From positions 1 to 53,375 of the forward strand of contig JBNLAN010000037.1 of the NCBI GenBank assembly GCA_050302175.1: 53,375 nt of DNA, in the 5' to 3' direction. This document shows, in pieces, positions 32,881 to 42,844 of this stretch (within the stretch, counting starts at the first letter, position 1; each line of letters opens with the position of its first letter). This stretch comes from JBNLAN01 sp050302175. GTDB taxonomy: Bacteria; Pseudomonadota; Zetaproteobacteria; Mariprofundales; Mariprofundaceae. The translations under genes were made by a program, and so were the position numbers. The notes beneath the pieces are model-generated. The model was not told the origin of the DNA and made no database searches. It saw only the letters and a program-made list of their open reading frames with translations.

Positions 32881-35268
32881 TTACTTCACAGCTTTAATAC
32901 TGAAAGCGACCTCATCACTTGCACCATGAATATTGCTGCAAAACAGGTGATAGTCACCTGCTGGAAGTGTCAGCACCATACGCTCACCCCTTTCCGGCTT
33001 CTGCATCTGACTGCCATTCAGGAAGCAGGAAGTTTCATTCATTCCCGACGAGGACTCGATATCGGGTACAATCACAACATTCTTTCTGCCGAATGAGGGG
33101 AGCATCATAAACTCCTCACCCTGCCTGGGGTTCAGAATGGTCAGGGCTCCCTGCTCTGTAATCAGTGTTTTACAGCCGGGATGAAATGGCGGCATCATCA
33201 GCTCGGCGCCATAGCGCTCTCCATACCAGCGCCGCACCGAAGAGGGTAGCCTCAACACGCTTGCATAGCGGGTCTTCATATTACCATCACACCCCTTGAG
33301 CACGCGCAGACCGCTCTTATTATCCAGCAACACCTGCTGGTGGAAGCGGCAGCTTCCGGCCGGACGCCTTCTTTTCAACGCCTTGACCGTACGCTTGAGC
33401 GGACAGTACGAGGAGGGGGCATCCCCCGAAAATGCGCACACCTCCACCTCTTCCAACTCGGAGGTTGAAGTTCCACGCATTTCGGCCACGCCTTTTTGCG
33501 ATTGCAGCCCCTCCAGAATTTCGAACATCACCGGCGCCGCCGCCATAGCACCCGTCAAAAACTGGCTGGGTGCCTGATCCATATTACCCACCCATACCAG
33601 CACGGTATAGCGATTGTCGTAGCCAATACTCCAGGCATCCCTTCGCCCCTGACTGGTGCCGGTTTTCCAGCGTATATCGGGATTGAAGCGAGAGAAATCC
33701 TTGCGCCCGGGAAAATCCGGCCGATCGCGACTGGCGAGTGCCTGCTCCAGCAGGGCTACCGAACCCTCCGATAACCACGGCCTGCTCTGCGTGGTCTTTT
33801 CGCCATCCCCCTCCAGCATACGAATGGTCCCTGCCCGGCCATGCGCGGCAAGATTCACGTACAACTCCAGCATCTGCAGGGGTGTCAACTCCACGCCGCC
33901 GATAATCATCGACAAACCCAGCCCCAGATCTCGATCAAATTTCCAGCTTGTCCCCTGCTCCAGGTATTCGAGAAAATAATCCATGCCAACATCCTGCAGC
34001 AGTCTGACAAACGGGATATTCAGAGATTGCGACAGCGCATGCTCGGCAGTCGTCAGCCCAAGGTATTGGCCGGAAAAGTTGCCGGGCTCATAGGCTCCAT
34101 ACTGCGTCGGCACATCCAGCAACAGCGTCTGCGGCAGGATTTTCCCCTGCTCGATTGCCAGAGCATATAAAAATGGCTTGAGCGTAGAGCCCGGGGAGCG
34201 TGGTACCGTAAATGCAGCAAAGCCCTGTCCGTGCTGATGGTCTAGATAATCAAAATTACCCACTGCGGCTCTTAATTTTCGGCTGCTGTTCTCCACAACC
34301 AGTACGGTCATATTATATGCACCCAGCGCCTGATACTTCGGGCGAACACGGGATGCCACCCGCTCAACCATCCGCTGCACATCCACCGAAAGAGTGGAGT
34401 GGATTCTCACCTCATCCGCAAACTGCTGTCGCAGATAGTCGGCGAAATGAGGTGCACGTAACGGCAGCGGCAGCCTCTCATGCGGCACCGCCCCCTGCAC
34501 GCCTGTATCGTGCTGACGCTGGTTAATCACCTGTTTCTGCAGCAGCTCATCCAGCACCTGTGCACGTGCCTTGCGCCAATCCTCCTCATCGAAATGCCGC
34601 CAGCGAGATGGCGATTGAGGCAGGAGCAGCAACACTGCCATCTCTCCGGGAGTAATCTCCGCCGGCCCGTGCCCGAAATAGACATACGAAGCGGTGCTGA
34701 TCCCCTCAATATTGCCGCCATACGGTGCATATGAGAGATAGAGGCGCAGGATTTCATCCTTGCTTAGATGCATTTCGAGCTGCGTGGCGCGAAAGGCTTC
34801 AATAATCTTCGAGCCCAGAGTACGAGGGCGCGGCTCAAGCAATCGGGCAAGCTGCATGGTAATAGTAGAGCCACCGCTCACCACATGCCGGCTGCGTACA
34901 TTTTGCAACATGGCGCGCAGTAGCGCGACGGGATCAACCCCGAAATGGCTGTAAAAACGTTTATCCTCACGCGCCAGCAACGCGGGAATGACAAACGGCG
35001 GCAATTCCGACAGCCGAACAGGAAAACGCCAAACATCCCCCGGCGCCAGATACGGACGCAAAAGTGCTCCCTCATGCGAATAGACCGTTACGGAATAACC
35101 GGCCCTGACCCGTTCCGGCAGTGGCACCAGCCACAGGGCAAGCAGAAACAGAAACAGCGTCGCAGCCGCCAGGATCATCACCTGATGGCTGCGACGCAGT
35201 GTGGAAAATTTACGGAGCCTGGATACGAATCTTGTCATAGCTGGAGTAAACATGCTTCTCCGGCTCAT
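32881..35268 (-). CDS. pbpC: Penicillin-binding protein 1C
   Basis: The protein has 795 residues. A membrane anchor (about 30-50) is followed by a GT51 glycosyltransferase with EDKRFYSHFGVD (101-112) and GGSTITMQLAR (132-142). The transpeptidase has SxxK at Ser361-Lys364, SxN at 415-417 and KTGTS (535-539). A PBP1C-type C-terminal domain follows (about 705-795). It polymerises and cross-links peptidoglycan in the periplasm. It overlaps the end of the alpha-2-macroglobulin gene by 59 bases; ATGs at 35253 and 35238 are alternative starts. The pairing with an alpha-2-macroglobulin is the same as pbpC-yfhM in E. coli. Confidence 0.96.
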   Translation of the reverse strand: MSRRSMFTPAMTRFVSRLRKFSTLRRSHQVMILAAATLFLFLLALWLVPLPERVRAGYSVTVYSHEGALLRPYLAPGDVWRFPVRLSELPPFVIPALLAREDKRFYSHFGVDPVALLRAMLQNVRSRHVVSGGSTITMQLARLLEPRPRTLGSKIIEAFRATQLEMHLSKDEILRLYLSYAPYGGNIEGISTASYVYFGHGPAEITPGEMAVLLLLPQSPSRWRHFDEEDWRKARAQVLDELLQKQVINQRQHDTGVQGAVPHERLPLPLRAPHFADYLRQQFADEVRIHSTLSVDVQRMVERVASRVRPKYQALGAYNMTVLVVENSSRKLRAAVGNFDYLDHQHGQGFAAFTVPRSPGSTLKPFLYALAIEQGKILPQTLLLDVPTQYGAYEPGNFSGQYLGLTTAEHALSQSLNIPFVRLLQDVGMDYFLEYLEQGTSWKFDRDLGLGLSMIIGGVELTPLQMLELYVNLAAHGRAGTIRMLEGDGEKTTQSRPWLSEGSVALLEQALASRDRPDFPGRKDFSRFNPDIRWKTGTSQGRRDAWSIGYDNRYTVLVWVGNMDQAPSQFLTGAMAAAPVMFEILEGLQSQKGVAEMRGTSTSELEEVEVCAFSGDAPSSYCPLKRTVKALKRRRPAGSCRFHQQVLLDNKSGLRVLKGCDGNMKTRYASVLRLPSSVRRWYGERYGAELMMPPFHPGCKTLITEQGALTILNPRQGEEFMMLPSFGRKNVVIVPDIESSSGMNETSCFLNGSQMQKPERGERMVLTLPAGDYHLFCSNIHGASDEVAFSIKAVK

Positions 35269-38200
35269 ACATCGCCTCCAGTTTTGCAGGTGCGGCTGTG
35301 AAACGACCGTTGCTCACCGCACGCACGATATAGTAATAATTCAGCCAGTGATTTTCCTCTGAATAACCGAGATCGCCAAAGATATCGACCCGGTCATCCC
35401 TGCGATTCACATAGGCAGGCTTGAACATACTCCCCTCATCGATCCATGACATATCGTCACTCCGGCCCAGATTGGGATTTTCGACCTCAAACCCTGCAGG
35501 CAGACGATCGGTCAGGGCGATATTTTCAACCCGCCAGCCAAGGCGATTCTGAATGGAGAGCTTCACCACCATCAGTTCACCCTGCTTGATTGCCTGTGGA
35601 TCAATCGACTTGCCGGCAAGCGAAAGATAAGTGCGCTTGACGTCAAGTGCCTTGGTGGATGCCGCAGGCGGCGCAAGGCTTTTGTTGTAGCCGGTAATCG
35701 TGGCGTACAGGAATGGTGGCTTGTCGCTCTTGTATTTCAGTTTGACCACCTGATCTACAGATAACTGATCGCCGTAAAAATTCCATCCCAGAATACCGTT
35801 ATCCTTATAGTTCGGCTCAACCTGCTTACCCCCCGCAAGCAGACTCACACCTTCGGTGCTCGCTCCCTGATAACGCCCGGCGATCTTACCCAGCGCACTG
35901 ATCGACCAGGCCGTTTCCTGCGTGTTGAGGTAACGCTCGGTCGCCAGCCGTTTGGCAACCTTGTGCGTCAGGGCATCCAGTCGCGGATCCTCCGGCCAGA
36001 CATCCGCCGCAAGGCTCAAACGCATGGCGTCGGTGCGGTAGGAGGACCAGTAGCTGCCGGTATAATCGCGTTTTCCAACATCCAGTATGCTAAACAGGTC
36101 ATCGCCTTTGCTAATGCGCTCGACCAGCTCCTTCTCCCCAGCCATGTGCGCCGCCAGCATGATCAGGAAGCGATTCTCAACCATGCGGCCTCCCGTCCAC
36201 TTGCCGTTGTCCACCAGTCTGCGGATGGTCGATTTCTGGTGTCTGCCTGCAAGCCCGAGCACATAGGTCATATAGGGCTCGGAATCGCCATAGTAATAAT
36301 GGCTGTCACTCCACTGGTGGCGACGCGAAGTGAGCGCCTCCTGCATGAAATTCAGCGCATCGTTCAAGGCAGACTCCGGCACCTCATAACCGAGCTCCTT
36401 CGCCTTAAGCAGCAGGTGCGTGGCATAGGCCGTTCCCCACAGCACAGGTTCGCTGCCACCGGGCCAGTAGGCAAAGCCCCCGGAGATCGTCTGCATGCTG
36501 AGCAGACGATTCAAGCCGCTATAGACCATGTCCTCGATATCCCTGCCTTCCAGCGCCTTGGGATCAACCACCGACAGCACCTTTCCGATGTAAAGCAGCG
36601 GCATAGTCGATGAGGTTGTCTGCTCGATACATCCGTAAGGGTAGTGGATGAGATAACGCAAACGCTTGAGCTCGGAGATGTATGGAATCGGACTTGCCGC
36701 CATAAACACCTTCAGACCCTCGCTTCGCATATCGCCTGGCAGATGGTCGGACAACTTGAAGGAGTTACCCGCTGGCAGCGTAATGTTCACTGTCTGTTCG
36801 GGCGAAAGCGGCAGAATCGGCAGGGTGGCATCGTCAACCGTTTCAGTATCTCCGGCCTTAGCCTTGAACTTGAAACTCACCTTGCCATCGAATGCACTCA
36901 CCTTGGCCGGGAACAACAGGGTCGTGGAGCCCATCTCCGGCAGAGTGACCGAAAGTGTTTTTTTCGACAGCATCACACCACCCGAGGCATTGACGTTCGC
37001 AGTCACCGTCTGCTTCTTACCAGTCATATTCACCACAAACACAGGGATCTCGAAATCGTCACCCCACTGCAGGAATCTAGGCAGTGTCGGCTGCATAACC
37101 AGCGGATCGCGCACAGTGACAAACTGTTCGGAGTGACCAACCTTGCCATCCTGCGCGGCCACCACCATCACGCGTACCTTGCCCTGAAATGGCGGAATCG
37201 GAACCTTAATCTCCGCCTTGCCGTTGCCATCGGAGGCGACCACACCGGACCAGTGTGAAACCAGTCGTACCGGAATAACACGGCTGCTCTTGCTCTTCGC
37301 CGCATCCGCCTCGCCGCCGCCGGTCACGCCGCGGCCGGTCTTCATGGTTCTCGGGAAGGTCCAGCCGATGGTTTCAAAAGTGGATACTCCCAGCCTTCGC
37401 GGCTCGAAAAAGTAGTTGAGCGGCTTCGGTGTCTTGAATCGCGTGAGCTGCAAAATCCCCTCATCCACAACAGCCACCGTATATTCGGCCTTTTTACCGT
37501 TCTGCACATTCAGCTTCACCACCAGATCATGGCCCGGGCGCATCTCTCCTGGCATATCTGCCTTCAGATCGAGCTGGAAACGCTCGGGAATGATCTTCAG
37601 GGACACATTGCCCCAGGCTCGCGCCGGCACATACATCTCCCCTTCGCGAGGATCCTTGATAATCAGCAGTGTCGCATAGACATTGGGCAAGAATTCAGGG
37701 GCCGTCGTTTCAATCGTATTTGGCCCTTTTTTCACCTTAATCCAGCGGCTTTCAAGCACCTTGTCAGCCTCAATCGCAAACAGTGCATGTCCGGCAAACG
37801 GCGCCTCGAAACTGAAAGTAACTTTATCGCCTGCATTCGCCTCTTTGACCGAAGGCACCAGTTGCACCTGATCCGGCGCGCGCGGCTTGGCCGCTTCATC
37901 GCCGCGTCCACTCCAGTACCATGAATACCCCATCGAGACCACCATATCGGAGATCTGCTGGCCATCCACTGACTGCGCACGCACCACATACCGCCCCCAT
38001 GAGTTGTTGGTATGCAACACCGTTTCGAATCGTCCGTTCTTGACTGCAACCACCACACCCTTGCCTTCGGGCAGAAGCACCTCTTCCTGCTGCCAGGTGT
38101 TGTAACCCGTCTGCGGGTTCCATGCATAGGTCCAGTTGCTGTAAATCTGCAGCAGTGAAATCTCGACCTGCATATCGCGGCGTACTTCATCACCCGCAGG

Positions 38201-40804
38201 CGTAAACAGTTTACCCTCCACCTGAATATCACCGCCCTCGGCCTTCATGTTGCGCAAGCCGATAATCTCATCGTGGGGAGAGATCAATGTGGAAGCGCTG
38301 CGGTGCGTAACCCGGCCGCTGCCCGACTCGGTCACATCCACACTGGCTTCCAGACTCATCACTGTCGGAAACGAAGAGCGCATGCCATCGACCGAAACAT
38401 CGAGCCTGGCAAGGCCATTCGCATCGAGTTTTCCTGACTGAGGCTGCAGCACGATTGGAGCCTGTTTGGCGATACGATATTCACCGGTGGAGAAATCCTT
38501 GTGCCCGGGCACCGTGTACCACGCAGGCTTGATCGAGAATCGGGCCTGATATTTCCCTCCAGAGACAGCCGGACCGAACAGATATTTGGCATCCGCCTCG
38601 AACCGGGCCGGAGCATTGCCGATGACCAGTTTTTTCTCAGGGGTCACTTTCAGGCCAATGCGCTCAGGCACAAACTCTTCGACAAAGAAACCATAGGTAT
38701 TGAGCTGCTTGTCGCCACTACTGAGCACTGCCTGATATTTGCCGGTTCCGGCATAATCGTCGAGGCGAAAATCCAGCGTGCTCATACCAAAATCGCTGCT
38801 ATGAATACTCACCTCGCGCACCACTTTCTGGCGTGGCGACAGAATCTTCCATTGCAGCGGCACACCCTTGGCCGCCATACGCTCTCCGCTCCACACCACC
38901 GAAGCGAGATTCACGGTCTCGCCGGGCCGGTAAACACCACGGGAGGAGTAGATATAGGCCTCCAGCGCCGTCGCCTTGTCGCCATAGCTGCGCATGCCGT
39001 CCTGCTTATCGCCATTGGGCAGGGCCACATCGCTAAAACGCATGTACGACAAATCGTCGTTGCTGGACATAATCAATGCATATGGCTTTTTCGGCTGTTT
39101 CATCAGGCCTTTGAGCAGACAGCCGCCATCACCACCAGTCGTACAAGAGGCAATCTCGAAATTATTGTAGCTCATCACCTTGATATCCACGTTCTTTCTG
39201 GCCTCAAAATCACTGGCCGAACGCGTCCAGACATAAAGATCGTCGCCATCCTGTTTGGCAACAGCGGCCAGGTCGGTCACTACAATCAGTGCGGAGTCCA
39301 TATGTGCCGCATTCTGTTTTTTGTCCCCATACAACCTGGATAGCGAAACCTGGAATACGCCCTTACCCGCAGAGGAGAGATCCGAGAGATCAATCACCCC
39401 CCGCTCTTTACGGTCGTCCTGCATTTCCAGTCTCATATCCTTGCTCAGCACCTCCTCCGATACCTGGGCAGATGCCGACTCCTGATTCTGCGTCATCCAG
39501 AACACAAGGTTCTGCGGCGGCACCCGCCTGAATGCAATCCTCGCACTGTCAACATTTCGATACTCAAATGGTAGCTCGGCGCCATCCAGCCGGGGCAGAT
39601 AACGAGCCTTGCTCATGAAGTTCAGCTTCGGATTAAATGCCGGCGTTTTAACTTTTCGGGCTGTCTCCTTGGTCAGCCACTGATTCTCGGTGCCATGCAA
39701 CCCCGGTTTGAACTCGACAGTGTATTGGGTGCGGGGTTTGAAAGCGCCAATAAGCCGGAACGAGCCAAGGCCCGGCACCACTTCGAAATCCACTGCCGGA
39801 GAGACGCTGATGGAATTTTTTGCGGTTGTAACGTCGATACGGCCGCGATCTGAACTGTAATTCTGGTTCCCGCCACGCACATAAAACTGCACATTGATGG
39901 TAAAGAAATCACTACCCTCAACCGGAGACACCTGTCCGATTTCAATTTTTGCAGGCTCCTGCAAATTAACGGTATTGTCGGCGGAGTAAGTAATATAACG
40001 ACCGCTTGAGGTTCTGTTCCCCTCCACGCTCAGTTCAATTTTCTCACCGCCCTTGATACGCCGGTCGCGAATCACAATGGCTTGCGAATTCACCTGCTCC
40101 TGCTGAATCGAGATTTGGTTATTGTCAAACTCTTCCCACTGATGCTTGCCGGGACGGAGCATTTTGAGGGTGATCCTGCCTTTCAGCTCAGAGCTTGGTA
40201 CCGGGTTGTCCCAGATCAGCCTGAGCGTTGCCTTGCTGTTGGGCTGGAATTCCACCAGCAGGAAACCATTGAGCTGAAGTGGCTTGGCACTAAAGGTGTA
40301 GGGGCCATCTTGTCCGGTCACCACAGGAATCGCCTTCGCCTTGCCCGGCAGCTCCGTGACGGCCATGGCCACTTCGCTGGCGTCCCCTTTAGGCTGTTGC
40401 CAGCGCACTTCAAACAGTTGCGTGCTCGCCCACCGCCCCGTGAAAGGCATTTGTGGCAATATCGAAATACCGGGAAGCTTTTCAGGCGTGAATGTTGTGC
40501 CGGTGTAAACATCCTGGGCTATAGCAAAGGAGATATTCGCGCCAACAGGCATCCCTGCGGTGCCGCTCACTTCCGTGACAGTAACATCACCCACACCGTT
40601 TGCCTGTTCCGCACCCTGCTCTGTGCCCGGCTGCGTCTGTCCCTGTTCCGGTGTCAGCGTCTGAATAACTACCTTCGGTTCAACCACCTGTTGCTGCTCC
40701 ACTTCAACCGTGGAGTCCTTCATCACTACATTCAGAACCGCCAGCAGAACTGCAGCCAACAGAATGCCACCAACTACCGCCAATGCGTTAAAACGCCCTC
40801 TCAT
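35210..40804 (-). CDS. yfhM: Bacterial alpha-2-macroglobulin (YfhM-like), thioester type
   Basis: The protein has 1864 residues. An N-terminal hydrophobic segment (about 6-27) has no lipobox Cys, so it is probably anchored in the inner membrane rather than lipidated. Repeated beta-sandwich MG domains run from about 150 to 1250. A thioester domain with YPYGCIEQTTSS has the reactive Cys1392 and Gln1395. A final receptor-like domain carries LPAGFEVENP. Such proteins trap proteases by covalent capture and are thought to guard the periplasm when the outer membrane is breached. GGGGGG lies just before the ATG. Confidence 0.95.
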   Translation of the reverse strand: MRGRFNALAVVGGILLAAVLLAVLNVVMKDSTVEVEQQQVVEPKVVIQTLTPEQGQTQPGTEQGAEQANGVGDVTVTEVSGTAGMPVGANISFAIAQDVYTGTTFTPEKLPGISILPQMPFTGRWASTQLFEVRWQQPKGDASEVAMAVTELPGKAKAIPVVTGQDGPYTFSAKPLQLNGFLLVEFQPNSKATLRLIWDNPVPSSELKGRITLKMLRPGKHQWEEFDNNQISIQQEQVNSQAIVIRDRRIKGGEKIELSVEGNRTSSGRYITYSADNTVNLQEPAKIEIGQVSPVEGSDFFTINVQFYVRGGNQNYSSDRGRIDVTTAKNSISVSPAVDFEVVPGLGSFRLIGAFKPRTQYTVEFKPGLHGTENQWLTKETARKVKTPAFNPKLNFMSKARYLPRLDGAELPFEYRNVDSARIAFRRVPPQNLVFWMTQNQESASAQVSEEVLSKDMRLEMQDDRKERGVIDLSDLSSAGKGVFQVSLSRLYGDKKQNAAHMDSALIVVTDLAAVAKQDGDDLYVWTRSASDFEARKNVDIKVMSYNNFEIASCTTGGDGGCLLKGLMKQPKKPYALIMSSNDDLSYMRFSDVALPNGDKQDGMRSYGDKATALEAYIYSSRGVYRPGETVNLASVVWSGERMAAKGVPLQWKILSPRQKVVREVSIHSSDFGMSTLDFRLDDYAGTGKYQAVLSSGDKQLNTYGFFVEEFVPERIGLKVTPEKKLVIGNAPARFEADAKYLFGPAVSGGKYQARFSIKPAWYTVPGHKDFSTGEYRIAKQAPIVLQPQSGKLDANGLARLDVSVDGMRSSFPTVMSLEASVDVTESGSGRVTHRSASTLISPHDEIIGLRNMKAEGGDIQVEGKLFTPAGDEVRRDMQVEISLLQIYSNWTYAWNPQTGYNTWQQEEVLLPEGKGVVVAVKNGRFETVLHTNNSWGRYVVRAQSVDGQQISDMVVSMGYSWYWSGRGDEAAKPRAPDQVQLVPSVKEANAGDKVTFSFEAPFAGHALFAIEADKVLESRWIKVKKGPNTIETTAPEFLPNVYATLLIIKDPREGEMYVPARAWGNVSLKIIPERFQLDLKADMPGEMRPGHDLVVKLNVQNGKKAEYTVAVVDEGILQLTRFKTPKPLNYFFEPRRLGVSTFETIGWTFPRTMKTGRGVTGGGEADAAKSKSSRVIPVRLVSHWSGVVASDGNGKAEIKVPIPPFQGKVRVMVVAAQDGKVGHSEQFVTVRDPLVMQPTLPRFLQWGDDFEIPVFVVNMTGKKQTVTANVNASGGVMLSKKTLSVTLPEMGSTTLLFPAKVSAFDGKVSFKFKAKAGDTETVDDATLPILPLSPEQTVNITLPAGNSFKLSDHLPGDMRSEGLKVFMAASPIPYISELKRLRYLIHYPYGCIEQTTSSTMPLLYIGKVLSVVDPKALEGRDIEDMVYSGLNRLLSMQTISGGFAYWPGGSEPVLWGTAYATHLLLKAKELGYEVPESALNDALNFMQEALTSRRHQWSDSHYYYGDSEPYMTYVLGLAGRHQKSTIRRLVDNGKWTGGRMVENRFLIMLAAHMAGEKELVERISKGDDLFSILDVGKRDYTGSYWSSYRTDAMRLSLAADVWPEDPRLDALTHKVAKRLATERYLNTQETAWSISALGKIAGRYQGASTEGVSLLAGGKQVEPNYKDNGILGWNFYGDQLSVDQVVKLKYKSDKPPFLYATITGYNKSLAPPAASTKALDVKRTYLSLAGKSIDPQAIKQGELMVVKLSIQNRLGWRVENIALTDRLPAGFEVENPNLGRSDDMSWIDEGSMFKPAYVNRRDDRVDIFGDLGYSEENHWLNYYYIVRAVSNGRFTAAPAKLEAMYEPEKHVYSSYDKIRIQAP

Positions 40805-41073
40805 TTCGCCCCCCTATATCCCTTATGTCCTGTTTTTGAGAACCGGCCAAGTGAACACGAACCCTCAACGTATCACGGCACCGGAAAATAATTCGAGCTG
40901 GCAATCATGCAGCAAAATTTACTCTACGGGAATAGTTCCTGCCTCAAACCAGTCATCTGCAGCATCAATACACTGCCATCAACCTCTCCTCGGCGGTAAA
41001 ACGCCCATGGCATTACCTGTCAGGTTTCGGCAGGGTGCGGCACTTCTGATTCCCCCTCACCTCCGGAGCCTTC

Positions 41074-42603
41074 ATGTTTGCGCTTTATTACAAGCACGCC
41101 GCGCGTGCCAAAGATGACATACTTTCCGGGCTGACCGTGGCCCTGGCACTGGTGCCGGAAGCGGTCGCCTTCGCTTTTGTGGCCGGCGTTAAGCCGCTGG
41201 TTGGCCTGTATGCCGCCTTCATGGTCGGACTGATCACCTCACTGATTGGTGGGCGTCCCGGTATGATTTCAGGCGCTACCGGCGCACTGGCTGTTGTGAT
41301 GGTGGCACTGGTGGCAGAACACGGAGTGGAGTATCTGTTCGCCACCGTAGTGCTGATGGGCTTTATTCAGGTCGGCGCGGGATTGCTCAGACTCGGTAAA
41401 TTCATCCGCATGGTGCCTTATCCAGTGATGCTCGGCTTCGTCAATGGATTGGCTATCGTCATCTTTCTGGCACAACTTCCGCAGTTTAAAGTAAAAGATG
41501 CCGATGGCGTGCTGCATTGGATGCAGGGGCAGGAGCTCGTTCTGATGCTTGGGCTGGTGGCTGCCACCATGGCCATTATGTATTTCCTGCCCAAGCTAAC
41601 TCGCGCCGTACCTGCAGGACTGGTAGCCATTGTGGCGATTTCCAGCGTGGTCATTCTGGGTGATCTTGGCACCAAAACAGTGGGCGATATCGCCAGCATT
41701 GCGGGCGGCCTGCCCGAGTTTCATTTTCCGGGTGTGCCGCCGAATTTCGACACCCTCGCAATCATTTTTCCGTATGCCGTCATCCTTGCCGCCATCGGTC
41801 TGATTGAATCGCTGCTAACCATGAGCGTAATCGATGAAATGACCGAAACACGCGGGCAAGGTAACCGGGTATGCATTGGTCAGGGAGCTTCCAATGTGGT
41901 CACCGGTCTGTTTGGTGGCATGGGCGGCTGCGCCATGATTGGTCAGAGCATGATCAATATCTCCTCCGGCGGTCTGCGCAATCTCTCCGGCATAGCTGCC
42001 GCCCTGTTTCTGCTCAGCTTCATCCTGTTTGCCTCGCCACTGATCGAATTGATTCCGGTAGCGGCACTGGTCGGTATTATGTTCATGGTGGTGCTGGGCA
42101 CATTCGAATGGGGCAGCTTTAACCTGCTGAACAAGATTCCCCGGGAAGACTCCTTTGTCGGCATCCTGGTCGCGGTGGTCACTGTGTTCACCGACCTCGC
42201 CATTGCCGTGATTGTCGGTGTGATTGCCGCGGCACTGGTCTTCGCCTGGAAGCATGCCCGGCACATCTATGCCGAAACTTCGCTTACCGACAGTGGATCC
42301 AAAATTTACCTGATTCACGGGCCGTTGTTTTTCGCCTCTGCGCACCGCTTCGCCGAACTCTTCGATCCTAAAAATGATCCGGGCGATGTTATCGTCGATT
42401 TTGCCCAGTCACGCGTCGCCGATCACTCAGCCATCGAAGCCATCGATTCGCTGGCCGAGCGATATACCAACGAAGGAAAAACCATTCACCTGCGCCACCT
42501 GACGCCCGAGTGCCGTGAGCTGCTCGAAAAGGCCGGCGACCTGGTGGAAGTGAACATTCAGGAAGACCCGCGTTATCATGTTGCAGATGACAAACTCGCC
42601 TAG
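41074..42603 (+). CDS. SulP-family anion transporter with STAS domain
   Basis: The protein has 509 residues. It opens with DDILSGLTVALALVPEAVAFAFVAGV, the SulP signature region. Ten or more membrane helices follow, then GAASN-like GQGASNVVTGLFGGMGGCAMIGQS, and a C-terminal STAS domain (about 405-500) with VDFAQSRVADHSAIEAID. SulP members carry sulfate, bicarbonate or other anions, usually with sodium or protons. The substrate is not evident, but the short VPEAVAFA-type sequences resemble the bicarbonate/sulfate BicA-like group. CCGGAG lies 6 bases before the ATG. The 269-bp gap before it holds no gene that I can support. Confidence 0.93.
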   Translation: MFALYYKHAARAKDDILSGLTVALALVPEAVAFAFVAGVKPLVGLYAAFMVGLITSLIGGRPGMISGATGALAVVMVALVAEHGVEYLFATVVLMGFIQVGAGLLRLGKFIRMVPYPVMLGFVNGLAIVIFLAQLPQFKVKDADGVLHWMQGQELVLMLGLVAATMAIMYFLPKLTRAVPAGLVAIVAISSVVILGDLGTKTVGDIASIAGGLPEFHFPGVPPNFDTLAIIFPYAVILAAIGLIESLLTMSVIDEMTETRGQGNRVCIGQGASNVVTGLFGGMGGCAMIGQSMINISSGGLRNLSGIAAALFLLSFILFASPLIELIPVAALVGIMFMVVLGTFEWGSFNLLNKIPREDSFVGILVAVVTVFTDLAIAVIVGVIAAALVFAWKHARHIYAETSLTDSGSKIYLIHGPLFFASAHRFAELFDPKNDPGDVIVDFAQSRVADHSAIEAIDSLAERYTNEGKTIHLRHLTPECRELLEKAGDLVEVNIQEDPRYHVADDKLA

Positions 42604-42624
42604 TTGATCTTCTCGCTTTTGCCG

Positions 42625-42652
42625 TGGACATTTCCCAGTTGCTTGCTATGAT
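42625..42652 (+). promoter_or_regulatory. Predicted sigma-70 promoter for the 32-codon gene
   Basis: TGGACA (42625-42630, five of six bases match) and TATGAT (42647-42652, five of six) are separated by 16 bp. It lies 22 bases after the SulP stop. The expected transcript starts near 42659, directly before the GGAGG of the small gene. Confidence 0.65.
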
Positions 42653-42677
42653 GCCCCCCATTCAAATGGAGGCATCG

Positions 42678-42776
42678 ATGGAACGATCGCGAAAATTTGT
42701 TGAAAGCTATTATCAGTTAGCACAGTGGATCAGAGAGCTGCTCTCTCGCAAAAAGCGTCAAGACCTGTTCTCTTAA
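42678..42776 (+). CDS. Small 32-residue basic protein with its own transcription unit
   Basis: The reading frame runs ATG to TAA. It encodes a 32-residue, strongly basic and aromatic peptide that begins MERSRKFVESYYQLAQWI and ends SRKKRQDLFS. It is likely one amphipathic helix. GGAGG lies 5 bases before the ATG. A good promoter is just upstream and a perfect terminator 16 bases downstream, so the unit is about 160 bases long. It does not match a family I know. A dual-function small RNA is also possible. It is separate from the SulP gene and from the convergent cyclic-nucleotide-binding gene. Confidence 0.7.
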   Translation: MERSRKFVESYYQLAQWIRELLSRKKRQDLFS

Positions 42777-42791
42777 CTGTCCTGATTAAAC

Positions 42792-42822
42792 AAAAGGCGC
42801 GGCCATCTGGCCGCGCCTTTTT
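42792..42822 (+). terminator. Strong rho-independent terminator
   Basis: AAAAGGCGCGGCC and GGCCGCGCCTTTT pair perfectly around the 4-base loop ATCT and end in TTTTT. It closes the 32-codon gene. The upstream A-run makes it bidirectional, so it can also end the minus-strand gene at 42845. Confidence 0.95.
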
Positions 42823-42844
42823 GCATCTGCAGGAGTACCCTAAA

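Noticed and set aside
38501..39343. Plus-strand open frame of 280 codons inside the alpha-2-macroglobulin gene
   Set aside because: Antisense to a gene with a clear family assignment. No domain, no start signals and no supporting context.
40805..41073. Gene or structured RNA in the gap between the alpha-2-macroglobulin and SulP genes
   Set aside because: No convincing promoter pair, frame or hairpin. It probably just holds the two divergent promoters.
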